A stretch of DNA of 64,000 nt from Ilex aquifolium (taxonomy: Eukaryota > Streptophyta > Magnoliopsida > Aquifoliales > Aquifoliaceae), in the NCBI GenBank assembly GCA_951799425.1, contig OX637393.1, positions 16,325,744 through 16,389,743 of the forward strand, given 5' to 3'. Position 1 is the stretch's first letter. Every line of letters starts with the position of its first letter. The position numbers and the translations under genes are program-made. This document shows positions 36,401-47,289 of this stretch, in pieces. Under the pieces are notes generated by a model that was given only the letters and a program-made list of their open reading frames with translations, was not told the origin of the DNA and did no database searches.

Positions 36401-39400
36401 ATGGGCGGTCTGCATTGTTAGGCGCCGAGAATAGATCTTAAGATCAGGTCTATCCAACAGTCCACCAGTATTATATTCTTCTTCAGTACACTTGTCTTCT
36501 TTTCCCTCACTACAAACAATCTCTCTGAACAAAGGAGAAAAAATGAGAGCTCCTCTCGTGGATCATGTAGTAATCTCTCTTTCATCATTACCAATCTCCC
36601 CCTGAAAGGAGGACTGAGACAAACCAAGGTTCAATCTCACCTTGTGAGACTGAGGATTATAACATCTATAACCCTTCTGAGTAGGAGAGTATCCAACAAA
36701 TACAAATCACACAGCCCTGGATCAAGTTTGCCTTGAGAATGAGGAGAGACTTGAACAAAATAAGCACACACAAATACCTTGGGAGAAAGAGAGGAAAAAA
36801 AGAGAGACTTAGAAAGAAGTTTAAGATGAACCTTAAACTGAAGAACACTAGTGGGCATGCGATTAATAAGATATGTAGCAAAAAGAACAACATCCCCCCA
36901 AAATAAAATTATGGGAACATTCATAGTGAACATAAGACCACCGGTAGTTTTAAGAAGATAACGTTTTTTGCGCTCAACAACTCCATTCTATTTAGGAGTG
37001 CCTACACAACTCGTTTCATAAAGTATATCATGCTCTTAAAGATATGCTCGAAATTCACTATCAATGTATTCGGTTCTATTATCACTCCTAAGGTTTTTAA
37101 TGGTGGTATCAAACGGGTTAGTCACCATCGTATGAAAAGCTTTAAAGCAAGAAAAGATGTCACTCTTGGTTCGAAGTAAATACACCCAAGTGACACGAAA
37201 ATAACAATCTATGAATGTAACAAATCAATGAGAAATAACCTAAGAGGGACCCCACACATCATAATGAATAAGCAAAAAAGGAAAATCGCTTCTTTTACTA
37301 GTTGAAGGATAACATGAACGTTTATGATTTGCAAACTCGCAAGCATCACAAACAAAACTACTTCTACGACATGATTTGGTTAAAGTAGGAAAAAGTTTCT
37401 CCAGAACACCAAAAGAAGGATGTCTTAAATGGCGGTGCCACTAAAGCAAGAGAGGAATAGAACATGCAGTATCCACATGCAGAGCCTGACCAAACGGCAA
37501 TGAAGATAAAGAGACAGCATCCAATAAATACGACCCCAAGGGAGCTATTCCAGCCATCAGATTGCTCAAACAAGCCATAATCAATTATTTTGAAAAAATA
37601 GGCAAAAATTTTAAAAAAATAGAAAAATACATTGAATGAACTCCAAAAAATTTGGAAATTTTTCTAGGAATAGAGGAACCTTAATAGTTCATATTGGTAT
37701 TTTTTTTTAGAGAATAGCAAAAAAGGAAAAAAAACCTATGAGTGGAGGAAAGTAGACTTGCATCACTGAAAAACAAGAAGATGAAGAAAAAAATATCAAC
37801 TTACAGATCGAGCTCTGATACCAACTTAAATTATGAAAGAGGGAGGAGAAAATAGAGAGATAGAATACGCTTATGACAATAGTGAGAGCTAATAAGAGTT
37901 AGATTATCTCCCTTAGCCTCATATATTTATAATAAACAGACTCAAAGTACATAAATACCCCTCATAGACATCTCTTAACAGGAACATATTCTTTTCTTTT
38001 CGATTTCATCTGCTAGTTCTTCGTCTCTATATAATTCGGATCTCATTTATATCTATCCATTTCCAACTGAAGTGATATGATTATTTCTAACCTACCATCC
38101 TTTTCCTCCTCTTCTGATTTGACTGTTACTCGTCCTCCTATTATGGATACCTTGTTGTCTCTTCCATAAATGCGTTGCCTTCCCCCGTGCCTCTTGTCAC
38201 GCAACCAAGTTCTCTGTCTGAATCCACTTTCTATAAGAAGGCTATACTTTGATCCCCTTTGGCAATAGGCTATGGATGAGAAGCTATCTGTCTTACATAA
38301 GACCCGAGCTTAGGAGTTAGTATCTTTACCCTCTTACAAATGCACCATAGCTTGCAAGTGGGTTTAGAAAATAAAAACCATTTGATGGTGCTGTGAAACG
38401 TTGTAAGGCTCTCTTAGTAGCCTAGGAATTTGCTCAAGAGTATGCCATCAACTATAACAAGATTTTTGCTCTAATTGCTAAGATGATCATTGTCCGCACT
38501 GTGATTACAGTTGTTGACATTCATCAATGGAGCTTGTCTTATATAGATGTGGAAAATGTCTTTCTTCATGGTGATTTATCTGAACAGGTTTTCATGAATC
38601 CTCCCAAATTGGCTCATAGTCCCAGTCTAGTATGTAGACTTCACAAAGCATTATATAGTCTCAAGCCAAGGCATGGTTTGCCAAGTTTTTGTCAGTCATA
38701 TATGATTTATGTTTTCGTGTCAGTGATATGATTATGCTCTCTTTTTGCGGTCCACTGTGTCTGGTCTTATTGTTCTCTTACTTAATGTTAACAATATGAT
38801 TATTACAGATAATGACACTTCTGGAATATAGCTCTTGAAACGTAAGATCATTTTGAGATGAAAGATTTGAGTTAATTTCAATATTTCTTGAAAATTAAGG
38901 TCACTTCCTCTCTCAAAGATTATCTCCTCTCTCAGTCTAAATATGCATCGGATAATATTTAGCAAGCTCGCTTATCAAATAATCGAACAGTTGAGACACC
39001 ATTGGAACACAATATTCGTTATTCTTCCGCTAATGGTATTCTCTTTCCCGAACCTACCCTATATCACACTATTGTTGGAAATTTGGCATATCTTATCGTT
39101 ACTCGCCCACATATCTCTTATGCGGTTCATGTTGGGAGTCAATTTGTTGCCTCACCTACCACTACTTACTGGGTTGCTATCCTCCGCATTCTTCGGTATC
39201 TTCGGGATACACTACATCAAAGTATATTATTTCTTTCCTCCTCCTCTCTAAAACTCAAGGCCTACTCAGATGCTAGCATATTGCATATTTAGCGTTAAGG
39301 ACAGTTTAATCGTTTACTTTATTTTTGTTGACCTACTACATAACGGTATCTATTGTGTATCTTATATTAACATTGTTACACAACCTAATTATGCCGTAAT

Positions 39401-42400
39401 AATATTCTCTTGTTCTCCTTTCTTTTGATCAAAGTTTCAGCACCATGGTAGGAAAATAGGTTCAAATTCTAAGAACTTTTTCACTAAAAAATTATAGCTT
39501 CACAAAGTAGAAACATATATGGATGATGAAGTATAACTGCAAAGGGTGTTTTTACTAAAGAAGAAACATTCTCAGGATCCAACTTACGCAATTCCTTGAG
39601 CTAGAGTTGTGGCGACTTTCAGTCGCATGGCCCAATCCAAACTCCTACCACCCCTCGGAATATGGTGGAGCCATCTATCCAAAGGTCCATTCAATATAAA
39701 CTCATACACAATATATCGATCACCGTGATCATAGCAACATCCTTTAACAGCCACCAAATTTGGATGACGAAGTCTTGCTACCCTTCCAATCTCAGAATAA
39801 AACTCCTTCTTCCTCTGAAAACTGGACCTCTTCAACCTTTTAACTGCAACCCTTGATCCATCAGAAAGAAGCCCACTATATGTACCACCTGTTTTGGCAT
39901 CCCCAAGAAGACGGTTTCCTTCACTGAAATTTTTTGTAATTGATTTCAGCTCCTCACGAGTGAAGACTTTCCATGAAGGGGGAACCAATGCTGATGCAGC
40001 TGGATTTGATAGTTTGCGAGATCTTCGGCGTCTCTTGCTCTGCCTGTAAACAAGGAGCCAAATCACGACTGCTAAGGTAGTGCAGAGAATCAACCCACTC
40101 ACAACAGCAAGGATAATAAGATATTCCCTGTGGCAATGCATATGGTCGCATTTGTTCTCTGAAAGAAAAGGAGGAAAAAACATTTTCTCAAATTGATGAA
40201 ATAAATTACATTGAGCAAATAATTATTTGCAAAAAACTGACAGTGAATATCACCATGAACAATTATATAAAACTACACCTCATGATTTAATAAATGGAAA
40301 ATAGAACAGTATAAAGATTTATGAAAGCACATGTACAGTAACATAAATCAAGACGTACAGCAAACTGGAAGTGACATAAAAGGAAATCACAAACCTATGT
40401 CCTGCATGCATATGAAAGCATGAGACAGATTGCATCTCTCAGCCATGAGTGGTGCAGTTTCATTAGTCACCAATGCACATAAATCAACTGAATTATTGTT
40501 GTGGCATGACACATTGGAGCAGGTGGAGTGTAAAGGTATCCCAGGTGTGATAGTTTCGTTCCAATATGTTCTGTCAGACCATTTCCAGCCCACACCAACT
40601 GTAGAGTTGATGGCTCTCCCTCCAACCCAGCATCCATTATTAGCAGTTTCACCACATAGCTTTACAACAATATCTCGTTCTTCAAATGATGTTAATGCTG
40701 CCAGGTGTCCACGATAACGTTCACACTGGGTCTCTGACTCATCCCATGCCTGAGAGCTTGCTATGTATCCAAAGCACTTTTTTTTACTTGAACTGATTAG
40801 CCAACCAGAAGGGCATGCTGCTGTAACCAAAAAAAAAAAAAATGCAACAATCCGACATAATTAGACGAACTATAAAAGTAATCCATAAGGGAATAAATGA
40901 CTTCTTATAAATCTTTGTTGATGAGAATTAGACTAAAATATTTCCACAAATGAACTCTGGAAAAAAAAAAGGCAACTAGATGAGTCATATAAGTTTTTTT
41001 GCGGGTAAATAAGTCATACAAGTTGGCCCCACTCCAACATAGGATAAATCTTCAAGGACAAAATTATATGCCCTGTTTGGATGACAACGACCCTAGTTGG
41101 GATGGGTATCTCATTCCCAACACACCATACCATAATAATCTTGTATTCCATGTTTGGTTGCCCTCAGTAACCTTATAGAGGATTTAATATCAATTTAATA
41201 TTTTTTTGTGTTTCAGTCCGCACTGATTTGAAATGATATGCAAGAAAGCATTATTGTTTCCATACAATTATTTAAAAAATGTAACGTGATTATTTTATTC
41301 CCATTTTAGCTTATACACAAAATATAGGAAAACATTTAAGTTAAGCGAATAAATGTTCTTGTTGGATGCAAGACCTGGGACCCCAGAATTTGTATGCAAG
41401 ATGAGCCTATAGGAGGAGTGTTATTTAAGGCGTAAAGCGAACATAATGAAACAAGTTTTCTGAGGACTAGGTGAGCAGCGAGAGGCGAAGTGAAGCGATG
41501 CGAATAGTAAAAAAAAAAAGGGTAGATATTTTAGTTTAATTACCTCTAAATATCCAAGTTCTAACTTTACAAATACTAAATATTAATCAAACAACTAAGT
41601 AATGAAATTCAATGATCCTCTACACAAATAAACAATAAGAATTTTATAAATCAGAAGCAGAAACAGAAGAAGCAAATTCATAAACATAAGCAAAATCAGA
41701 GTTTCAGCAAAATTAGAGTCCCAATAGAAGCAAAATGAGAAACAGAAACACAGAATCCCAGAATCAGAGTTCTAGTAAAATCAGAGTTTCAGCAAAAATA
41801 AAAACAAAAACATAGAATCCTAGCCAAAAAAAAACAGGAGCAAAAGCAAAAGCAAAACTAGAACCAGAAGAAGCAGAATCAGAATCAGAATCAGTAAGCA
41901 TTTTTTCGATAAGTGATAAATAAGTAAGAGAAACAAAATTCCAGCAAAATCAAAATCATAAATAGAAACACAGAATCCTAGAATCAGAGTTCCAACAAAG
42001 CCAGAGTTCCAGCAAAAATAAAAACAGAAACATGAAATCACAACCAAAAAAAAAAAACAAAAGCAGAAATAGCAGAAGAAGAAGAAGAAGAATAAGAGAA
42101 ATAGAGAATAAGGAGAGAAAAGAATAACATACTAGTCGGGACTTCTTTCCAAGAAAACAGAAGCAACAGCAGATCTGGGCTGTGTTCTGTCGAAGTCGAA
42201 GAAGCAGAAGAAGAAAAAGAAGCAATCGCGACTCTCCAGACTCCACAGCCTCTTCAAATGTGTTTTTTGTCATTGTTTAGGCCATTTAGGGTTTAGTTGT
42301 TAGATATACTGGGATAAGGGGCAATCAGGTGTATGGGCATATCAAAATTTTACTCCAATTGCTCCAATCCAATGGTTCATAATAAACAAATAAAGCAACT

Positions 42401-45400
42401 TAAAAGACTTCTCTAAAGGGCTCACCTGCCTTGTCTTGCGCTTAAGCGACAATCGCTCACCTCGGTCGTTTTTTTCTCGTTTCACCTATCTTTGCTCCGC
42501 CTAGACTATCCAAGGTGACCAAGGATCGCTTTGCTTCTTGCCTGGACTCGCTTTTGAAAACACTAACAGGAGTGTCAATCAACCGAGCCACCAGGTTTGA
42601 GAATAAGGTGGGATCCCTGCATCTAGTGGCCAGTGAATCACTGATCAAAGAGCGCGCAGCCGCCCGATTTAATGATTTGGTGGGATCCACAGTATTCCCC
42701 TATCCTTCTCTCTTGTGGCTTAGGAGATTGTCTCCGCTATCTCATTCCCCAACAAACCTAAGGTAAGAAAACTTCTTTTTAAACTTATTGAAACTGACCC
42801 AAAAAAAAAAAATTTATTGAAGAAGCTAACTAGAGGACCTCCAAAGGCCTATCCTATCAATCAATAAGCACATCTTACAACCGAATATAGATAAAAATTA
42901 ATCTTGCTCAGTAATTAAAGAAAGATAGTGAAAATAGCTCTTTGATTTATGGAAGGAACTTGATGTTGGAAAGTACCTTAATTCTAATAGTTCATTCTTT
43001 TTGTTTAGAATATCCAATCAAACAGGCTTGAGATTACCACCATTGATGGTGGATTTAGGATATCCATCTTCACTAGGAATTTAATTGCTTCAGTAATCCT
43101 ATTCCTTGGATCACCAATTAGTTAATTATCCAAGCATGGTAATCTAAGGTTTTAGAAATGAGATTCATGTTCCCAACCAAAATTACAACAATGCAAACAA
43201 AACATAATGTTTTTTCGCTTCCAGACATAAAATAAATGTATGCAAAAGACATTTATCAGCAATTTTGTGCAGGTTTGCACTTAACTATGCTATGTCACGC
43301 CTGAGTTTATGCTAACACTAACTAGCAAATCATGTACCCACACACAACCCAGGGTAAAAAATAGCCATGATTCATCTTAGTACTACACAAAAGTATATGG
43401 AGATGAAAAACACTCTTGGACATATCTCTCCCCCCCCCCCCCCCCAAAAAAAAAAAAAAACCAAAAAAAGGGAATAAAATGCCCTTAATCCCTAATAACT
43501 TTTCTTTGGAGATATTAAAACTAAATCTTTAGATGGTAATAATATCATTGGCATTTAATTAACTTTAGTGGTGCTAAATAGTTATTCACTTAGTATACAT
43601 TATTATATACGTCAAATTATATTTTACATAATTTATAGAAATATAACCCCTTTGGCTTGAGTACCAATTACAAAAAAAAAAAAAAAAAACAAAAAAAATT
43701 TACTCAACTGGACAAAGTAACCAAAATATTTTTATGCCAACCATGTTGTTCATGTTCATTATGTAACTAAATTTTTTTAAGAAAAGTATAGGTTTCACAA
43801 CTTCCCGCCAGGTCTCATCAAAATCGACACCTTCTTGCTGCGTAAACCCTTTAGCAAGAAGGCTCACCTTAACTTAAAACGCTCAATTGCACTATAGGAA
43901 GGATCCAACATCTTATAGACCCAACGACAACCAACTACATGAATGGAAGAGGGCTTTCAGTATGATTCTCATGCAAAAGATGATAGCGGTAGAAAGTTGC
44001 GTCCAAAAACGCTAAGTGAATAGGGTCTTTAAGCCCTCACCCAGCATCTATTAGTTTAATCAATATACGTTTCAAAAAGAATTTGGAAGGTATACTACTT
44101 TCATTAGTATACTACAATATACTATTACATTAGGATGAAATCCAATCGGGTTTCAATCTTTCTTATTTCTTATCGATTCCTGTCAAAAATGAAGAATTTG
44201 ATTGAATATAAGGTCCATATCTTTTTTTTTATTGGTTTTTATGTTATTTCATACTGTACAATTTTTTCTTTGTGGGATCACTTTCTCATGAGAAGTAATG
44301 AGAAGAATTATAGAATGGATTGCTACCTATGCCTAGATCGCAGATCAATAAAAATTTTATTGATAAGACCTTTTTAATCGTAGTTAATATCTTATTACGA
44401 ATACGGTTTCATTGATAGCAGAATGGCCTTACCCTATAGGGGAGCTAGCGCTTGACTAATAGAATATCAAAGGGTCCTGAAAAAAAAAAGTAAGAGGCTG
44501 CTACTCTAGGCTCGCTTCGCTTCTTCAAGCTCCGCCCCTTATTGAAAACGAAAGCGCTAACGCGCCTAATTTATATTTCTTTACTTAGTAAAGCAACTTT
44601 TTGCTCTAGGCGTTCAAAGCGGCCTGTAATTGAGTGATAGATTAATCACCGGCCGAAGAAGCCTCGATCGAAGGAATGAGTCAGAAAGTGAATTGTAAGC
44701 CCCAATGACAAACGAACCTACGCGCGGAGCATTTTCGAGGACTAGCCTCCTTCCTTCTTACTTGACTTCCAATTCTACTCTTTTTTTTCTTGCATTTGAA
44801 TAACTTCTCTTTATCGCCAATCTTCTAAATTCGTTTTCACCGACTGACTTTCTGATTACGAGTTTCTCAGTTCCGGGTGGACTCGCTTACCTTTGTCAAT
44901 CATTTTTTCTTCCTTATTATAGAACTGTTGAAGTAGTAGATCTTCTTGTAACATTTCTTTTTGGTTATTCTTCATTTTTCATTCATAGAGAAGATTTCAA
45001 CCGCACGTCTATTGCTGCTTTCTTTTAGTCCTCCCACCGCGTTGAGAGGTCTGTGTCACCTCCCTAGGTTGGCTTTCCCTCTGTGTCAAATGGAACATCT
45101 AAATTCCTTATATTCTCTGTGGGATTATGAGGACTTCCTAGAATTGATGAGTCAGTATCAGTATAGTAACAGTCAGATCTGGATATATATGGGTACATAT
45201 GAATACAATAACAAGCTGTAATAGCAACGACCAATTGAACAACTGATATCTTAGGAGGATTTCAGTCTGAGTCGTCAACATGTCCTGTACTGCTAACATA
45301 ACTTACGATATAGTAATGCTCGCATTCTTCCGGGGGTGATTCGTTATGATTTATTACGCTCAAGTCGGCAGAAAGCTTGATTACAGCTCAAACTATCGCC

Positions 45401-46852
45401 AAAAAAAAAAACGAACGATTCGGTAGTTCTATTTAGAGGGAGTACATAATAGTTGTGGTATGATGCTCCCATAGAACGACCAGCGAATGAAACAATCCAA
45501 CAACTTTAGATGTTAAGATCCTACGAATTGGAATGGTACAATACTGCAAATGAAATGTCAAGGTTCTGCTTTCGGGACCTGGCTAGGCCCGCTTGTAGCG
45601 AATCTTGGACTACTTCCATTTTGACACATAGTTGGCCCTCGAGCTGGTCCACCTGTTATCTATCTCTGACGCGGGCAAACTCAAAGTCATTTAGCCCTTC
45701 TCACTAACCACACATACTATTCATCGTGTTTGTTGGCATTCTCTCTCAATCCCCCGGGTTCAACACAAATATTTTTCTGCGAACCATGTTGTCCATGTTC
45801 ATGATGTAACTAAAAGTTTTTAAGAAAAGTAACTACATTTTTCCCTTAAAGAAGATTTTTGTTCTAAGCATTGCTCGAGTTAATAGGTCTTATTACTTAA
45901 TTCCAAGTTTTTCCAATTATTTTCTAGAAACAAATGGCTTTCCGCCAGTTGTTTTCCAAAAACACATAAAATGAAAGCAAAGACGAGCATCAATACTGTA
46001 ACAAAAAAAAAAGTGAAAGAGACCATTATACAAAATGAGTGATTCTTGCAGCCTTGTAATTGAAATTGTAATGCAGAATTCCGACTACATACACTCACAT
46101 ATTAAGGACCTGCTTGAGATGGCCACTTCAGAATGCAATGTTATGTATCCTATTTTCTCCAATGAATTATTCTTTTTTTAGAGTAAAAATGCAAAATAAT
46201 TTTGTTACCACAATAAAAATTAAAGTGAGAGGCTGCAATGAATTTACTCATCTCTAACTTCTTTTCACTACCAGCCTTTTAGACGTCACGCGACATCAGG
46301 TTGGTCTCTCAACCCCAGTGTCAATCTCAATATTTCTACTTGACCCAAGTATTTGTTTTTGAAGATGCAGACATACTTCTATTTCTAGTTATTTAAGAAG
46401 TTGATCTATTTCTGGCGTTTTAGCTGGTACCCAAAAAAAAATGCACATCATTATTAGGAACTAATCTGGATGAAAACAGTGCCAACAAATCATCTACTTT
46501 TTTCAATGTATACAATTTCTCAAATACCTAGCATAGAAAAACAAATTTAAAAATTAAAATTAAAATCAAAACTTATATGGAGCAAATAGTTCAACTTATT
46601 TAGTATGGCTCACCTTTTGTATGGTTCTCTGTCTGAGAAGACGCAAGCGAATCATTAAAGACCTGGGAACAAATAAACAAAATCAAAGCACTGAATATCA
46701 GATCAAATCCAATATTAAATTGGAAGCATTCACATTAAGTTGTCTTGTTTTAAACTCACCGTGTTGGAAGCATGTAGCTCAAGCACAAGGCTGCAAGCAA
46801 TTAAAACCCAAAGAATTTGGGGATTGATCAGCTTCAGCTTCAATTCCATCAT
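29918..46852 (-). CDS. C-type lectin receptor-like protein kinase (five exons)
   Basis: Coding exons on the minus strand are 46852-46760, 46662-46614, 40820-40395, 40158-39588 and 30443-29918. All introns are GT-AG and every junction keeps frame, giving 554 residues. Order: signal peptide (1-28), C-type lectin domain (about 50-188, with CPSGW, CFGY and GCWVGGR), a transmembrane helix (203-227) followed by a basic stop-transfer run, and a kinase domain (about 262-540). The kinase keeps VAVK (Lys296), the helix-C Glu312 and HRD (392-394). The DFG site reads GVG (412-414), and the glycine loop is unusual (GDAKTGGTYSG). Length and sequence match Arabidopsis At1g52310 (about 550 residues), a single-copy plasma-membrane receptor whose ligand is unknown. 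The GVG suggests weak or absent catalysis. Introns 2 (5.8 kb) and 4 (9.1 kb) are inflated by inserted DNA. Confidence 0.93.
30444..31379. other. Intron 4 of lectin kinase, unique part
   Basis: No repeat ends or coding frames were recognised in this stretch beside exon 5. Confidence 0.45.
31380..32070 (-). mobile_element. Ty1/copia 3' end remnant (minus)
   Basis: On the minus strand a polypurine run TTGAGGGGGAG (31853-31863) is followed by an LTR-type start TGTTATTTTCC near 31852. The sequence before the run reads like the C-terminal tail of a copia RNase H region. The LTR left boundary, near 31.4 kb, is approximate. It is a broken remnant in intron 4. Confidence 0.55.
32340..32730. repeat. 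Degenerate ~31-bp minisatellite A
   Basis: Roughly twelve degenerate units of the form AACTGGCACTAAACCGAG followed by TTGAAAACACTC. Unit length varies between 30 and 33 bp and divergence between units is high, so the array is old. Confidence 0.65.
33261..33415. repeat. 31-bp minisatellite B, five copies
   Basis: Five head-to-tail 31-bp units starting GTCTGAACCAAG and continuing TGGGATGAGGCATGAACCC. The first two are nearly identical; the later ones drift. A partial sixth unit follows. Confidence 0.85.
33650..33845 (+). mobile_element. Ty1/copia gag-like start (plus)
   Basis: The plus strand reads VKLDGSNYAIWTWSVEVFLK, the N-terminal signature of copia gag (LDGxNYxxW). It ends abruptly against minus-strand copia sequence. 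It is a fragment of an old element in intron 4. Confidence 0.65.
33846..35570 (-). mobile_element. Ty1/copia remnant with integrase and RT (minus)
   Basis: In minus-strand order: integrase C-terminal part (motif like NGVTELKHCHIIETA, then VPSSFWDEQFLPTVHLINYI), a linker, and a reverse transcriptase part (FLYGDLS, LYKALYGLKQ). It is broken many times over. It belongs to the same family as the plus-strand fragment at 37985-39295. Confidence 0.75.
35575..37980 (-). mobile_element. Ty1/copia remnant with 5' LTR (minus)
   Basis: In minus-strand order: a 147-bp LTR at 37834-37980 (TGTTAAGAGATG...CTTTCA), a PBS at 37812-37824 (GCTCTGATACCAA on the plus strand), a GAG-pre-integrase-like region near 37.4 kb, integrase near 36.9 kb, and RT (DIPPGFSSHSNV, LYGLKQSPRAR) at about 35.6-35.9 kb. 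No 3' LTR was found. Heavily broken and old. Confidence 0.78.
37985..39295 (+). mobile_element. Ty1/copia RT-RNase H remnant (plus)
   Basis: The plus strand shows a reverse transcriptase part (FLHGDLSEQVFM, then CRLHKALYSLK) and, further on, an RNase H entry region (YLIVTRPHISYAVHVGSQF, LKAYSDA). It is a broken remnant in opposite orientation to the family copy at 33846-35570. Confidence 0.75.
39296..39587. other. Intron 4, exon-proximal end
   Basis: AT-rich intronic sequence with no recognisable feature other than the GTAAGT donor on the minus strand at 39582-39587. Confidence 0.5.
39588..40158 (-). CDS. Lectin kinase exon 4 (transmembrane and kinase N-lobe)
   Basis: 571 bp between TTTCAG and GTAAGT. 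It encodes the transmembrane helix, the basic juxtamembrane run (SKRRRRSRK) and the kinase N-lobe as far as TTLAQGIA. Confidence 0.92.
40395..40820 (-). CDS. Lectin kinase exon 3 (C-type lectin domain)
   Basis: 426 bp after the acceptor TTACAG, ending before the donor GTTTGT. It carries the whole C-type lectin-like domain, including paired cysteines and several N-glycosylation sites (NST, NET, NVS). Confidence 0.92.
40821..41400. other. Intron 2 of lectin kinase, unclassified part
   Basis: Contains a CCCTGTTTGGATGAC...TTTGGTTGCCC stretch (about 41070-41165), a wording common in plant MITEs, but no clean ends were found. Confidence 0.35.
41410..42510. mobile_element. Probable MITE-like repeat rich in AGGCGAAG / GCTTAAGCG
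   Basis: The left side (AAGGCGTAAAGCG, GAGAGGCGAAGTGAAGCG) and the right side (GCGCTTAAGCGACAATCGC, TTTGCTCCGCCTAG) form a loose inverted theme. The interior is A-rich, with a ~220-bp direct duplication (about 41750-41840 and 41970-42060, CAGAATCC[CT]AGAATCAGAG). Ends are approximate and no transposase is present. Confidence 0.4.
42511..43723. other. Intron 2, unclassified with a poly-C/poly-A junction
   Basis: The segment at 42510-42770 is GC-richer and has open frames on both strands, but I recognise no protein. At 43430-43460 a 16-base C run passes directly into a 15-base A run. The rest is AT-rich. Confidence 0.35.
43724..43788 (+). repeat. 65-bp direct repeat, left copy
   Basis: It matches 45768-45831 at most positions (AACCATGTTGTTCATGTTCA, TTTTTAAGAAAAGTA). 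The two copies bracket the copia fragment and the organelle-like DNA. Confidence 0.8.
43789..43970 (-). mobile_element. Ty1/copia RT N-terminal fragment (minus)
   Basis: The minus strand shows words of the copia reverse transcriptase start (CRWVYKMLDPS, LLAKGFTQQEGVDFDE-like). It is a short, broken fossil. Confidence 0.55.
44100..45767. other. Probable mitochondrial DNA insertion (NUMT) in intron 2
   Basis: This 1.7-kb block differs from its surroundings: near-balanced base composition, no plant-nuclear repeat words, and phrases typical of plant mitochondrial intergenic DNA (CTCGCTTCGCTTCTTCAAGC, GGGGAGCTAGCGCTTGAC, GAAGAAGCCTCGATCGAAGG). Frames such as that at 44961-45221 are not recognised as standard mitochondrial genes. 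Assignment rests on composition and remembered wording, so plastid or other origin is possible. Confidence 0.45.
45768..45831 (+). repeat. 65-bp direct repeat, right copy
   Basis: Partner of 43724-43788 (AACCATGTTGTCCATGTTCA, TTTTTAAGAAAAGTA). Confidence 0.8.
45832..46613. other. Intron 2, exon 2-proximal part
   Basis: AT-rich, no feature recognised apart from the GTGAGC donor of exon 2 on the minus strand at 46608-46613. Confidence 0.45.
46614..46662 (-). CDS. Lectin kinase exon 2 (short linker)
   Basis: A 49-bp exon between TTCCCAG and GTGAGC encoding VFNDSLASSQTENHTK plus one base. It joins in frame to the Ala-Ala-Cys start of the lectin exon. Confidence 0.85.
46760..46852 (-). CDS. Lectin kinase exon 1 (signal peptide)
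   Basis: 31 codons from ATG at 46852 (MMELKLKLINPQILWVLIAC...), a typical signal peptide with a hydrophobic core. The donor is ACG|GTGAGT, phase 0. A second in-frame ATG follows at codon 2. Confidence 0.88.
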
Positions 46853-46965
46853 TTCACAATTCCACTAACCCTAAAAACTGCAACCATTTGGGTATTTGTA
46901 AATATACATAGCATATATACGTGTGGAAGTGTCAGAGAGGGAGGGAGGGAGGGAGAGGAGGGCTT
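46853..46965 (-). promoter_or_regulatory. Probable promoter and 5' UTR of lectin kinase
   Basis: On the minus strand, GTATATATGC (46911-46920) is a TATA-like box about 60 bp before the start codon. A TTAGGGTTAG telo-box-like word lies in the presumed leader. A pyrimidine-rich tract (CTCCCTCCCTCCC, about 46935-46960) lies just upstream of the TATA-like box. Confidence 0.4.
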
Positions 46966-47285
46966 GGGGAAGACAATCTAGAGATCAAATGGTTGAGGAG
47001 TGAGGCAGCTGATCATAGTGGCGCAAGGTTTTTCACCAAAAGGAGAGGTTTTATGAAACAGTTCAAGGCTTTCTTTATTAGTGGTAGTTTAGACTGGACT
47101 TTAAAAGTTCCGAGTCTTCTGACAAAGGGGACAGAGAATTTATTTCTCCTGTTCTTCTGGTCGTTCAGTAAAGAAAGGAAAGGGCCAAACACAGAAAAAC
47201 CTCCCTGTATTTAGGGACAATTGCAGATGATCCCTCCATATTACATTTTTACGCTAAATATTCCTGAAATAACAAAGTATCAAAA
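46966..47285. other. Upstream spacer of lectin kinase
   Basis: No gene or repeat end was recognised. A 97-codon plus-strand frame (46921-47214) has no family resemblance and overlaps the promoter. Confidence 0.4.
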
Positions 47286-47289
47286 GCTA

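Noticed and set aside
44961-45221. 86-codon frame in the organelle-like block as a gene
   Set aside because: No recognised mitochondrial protein and no upstream context; treated as part of the inserted DNA.
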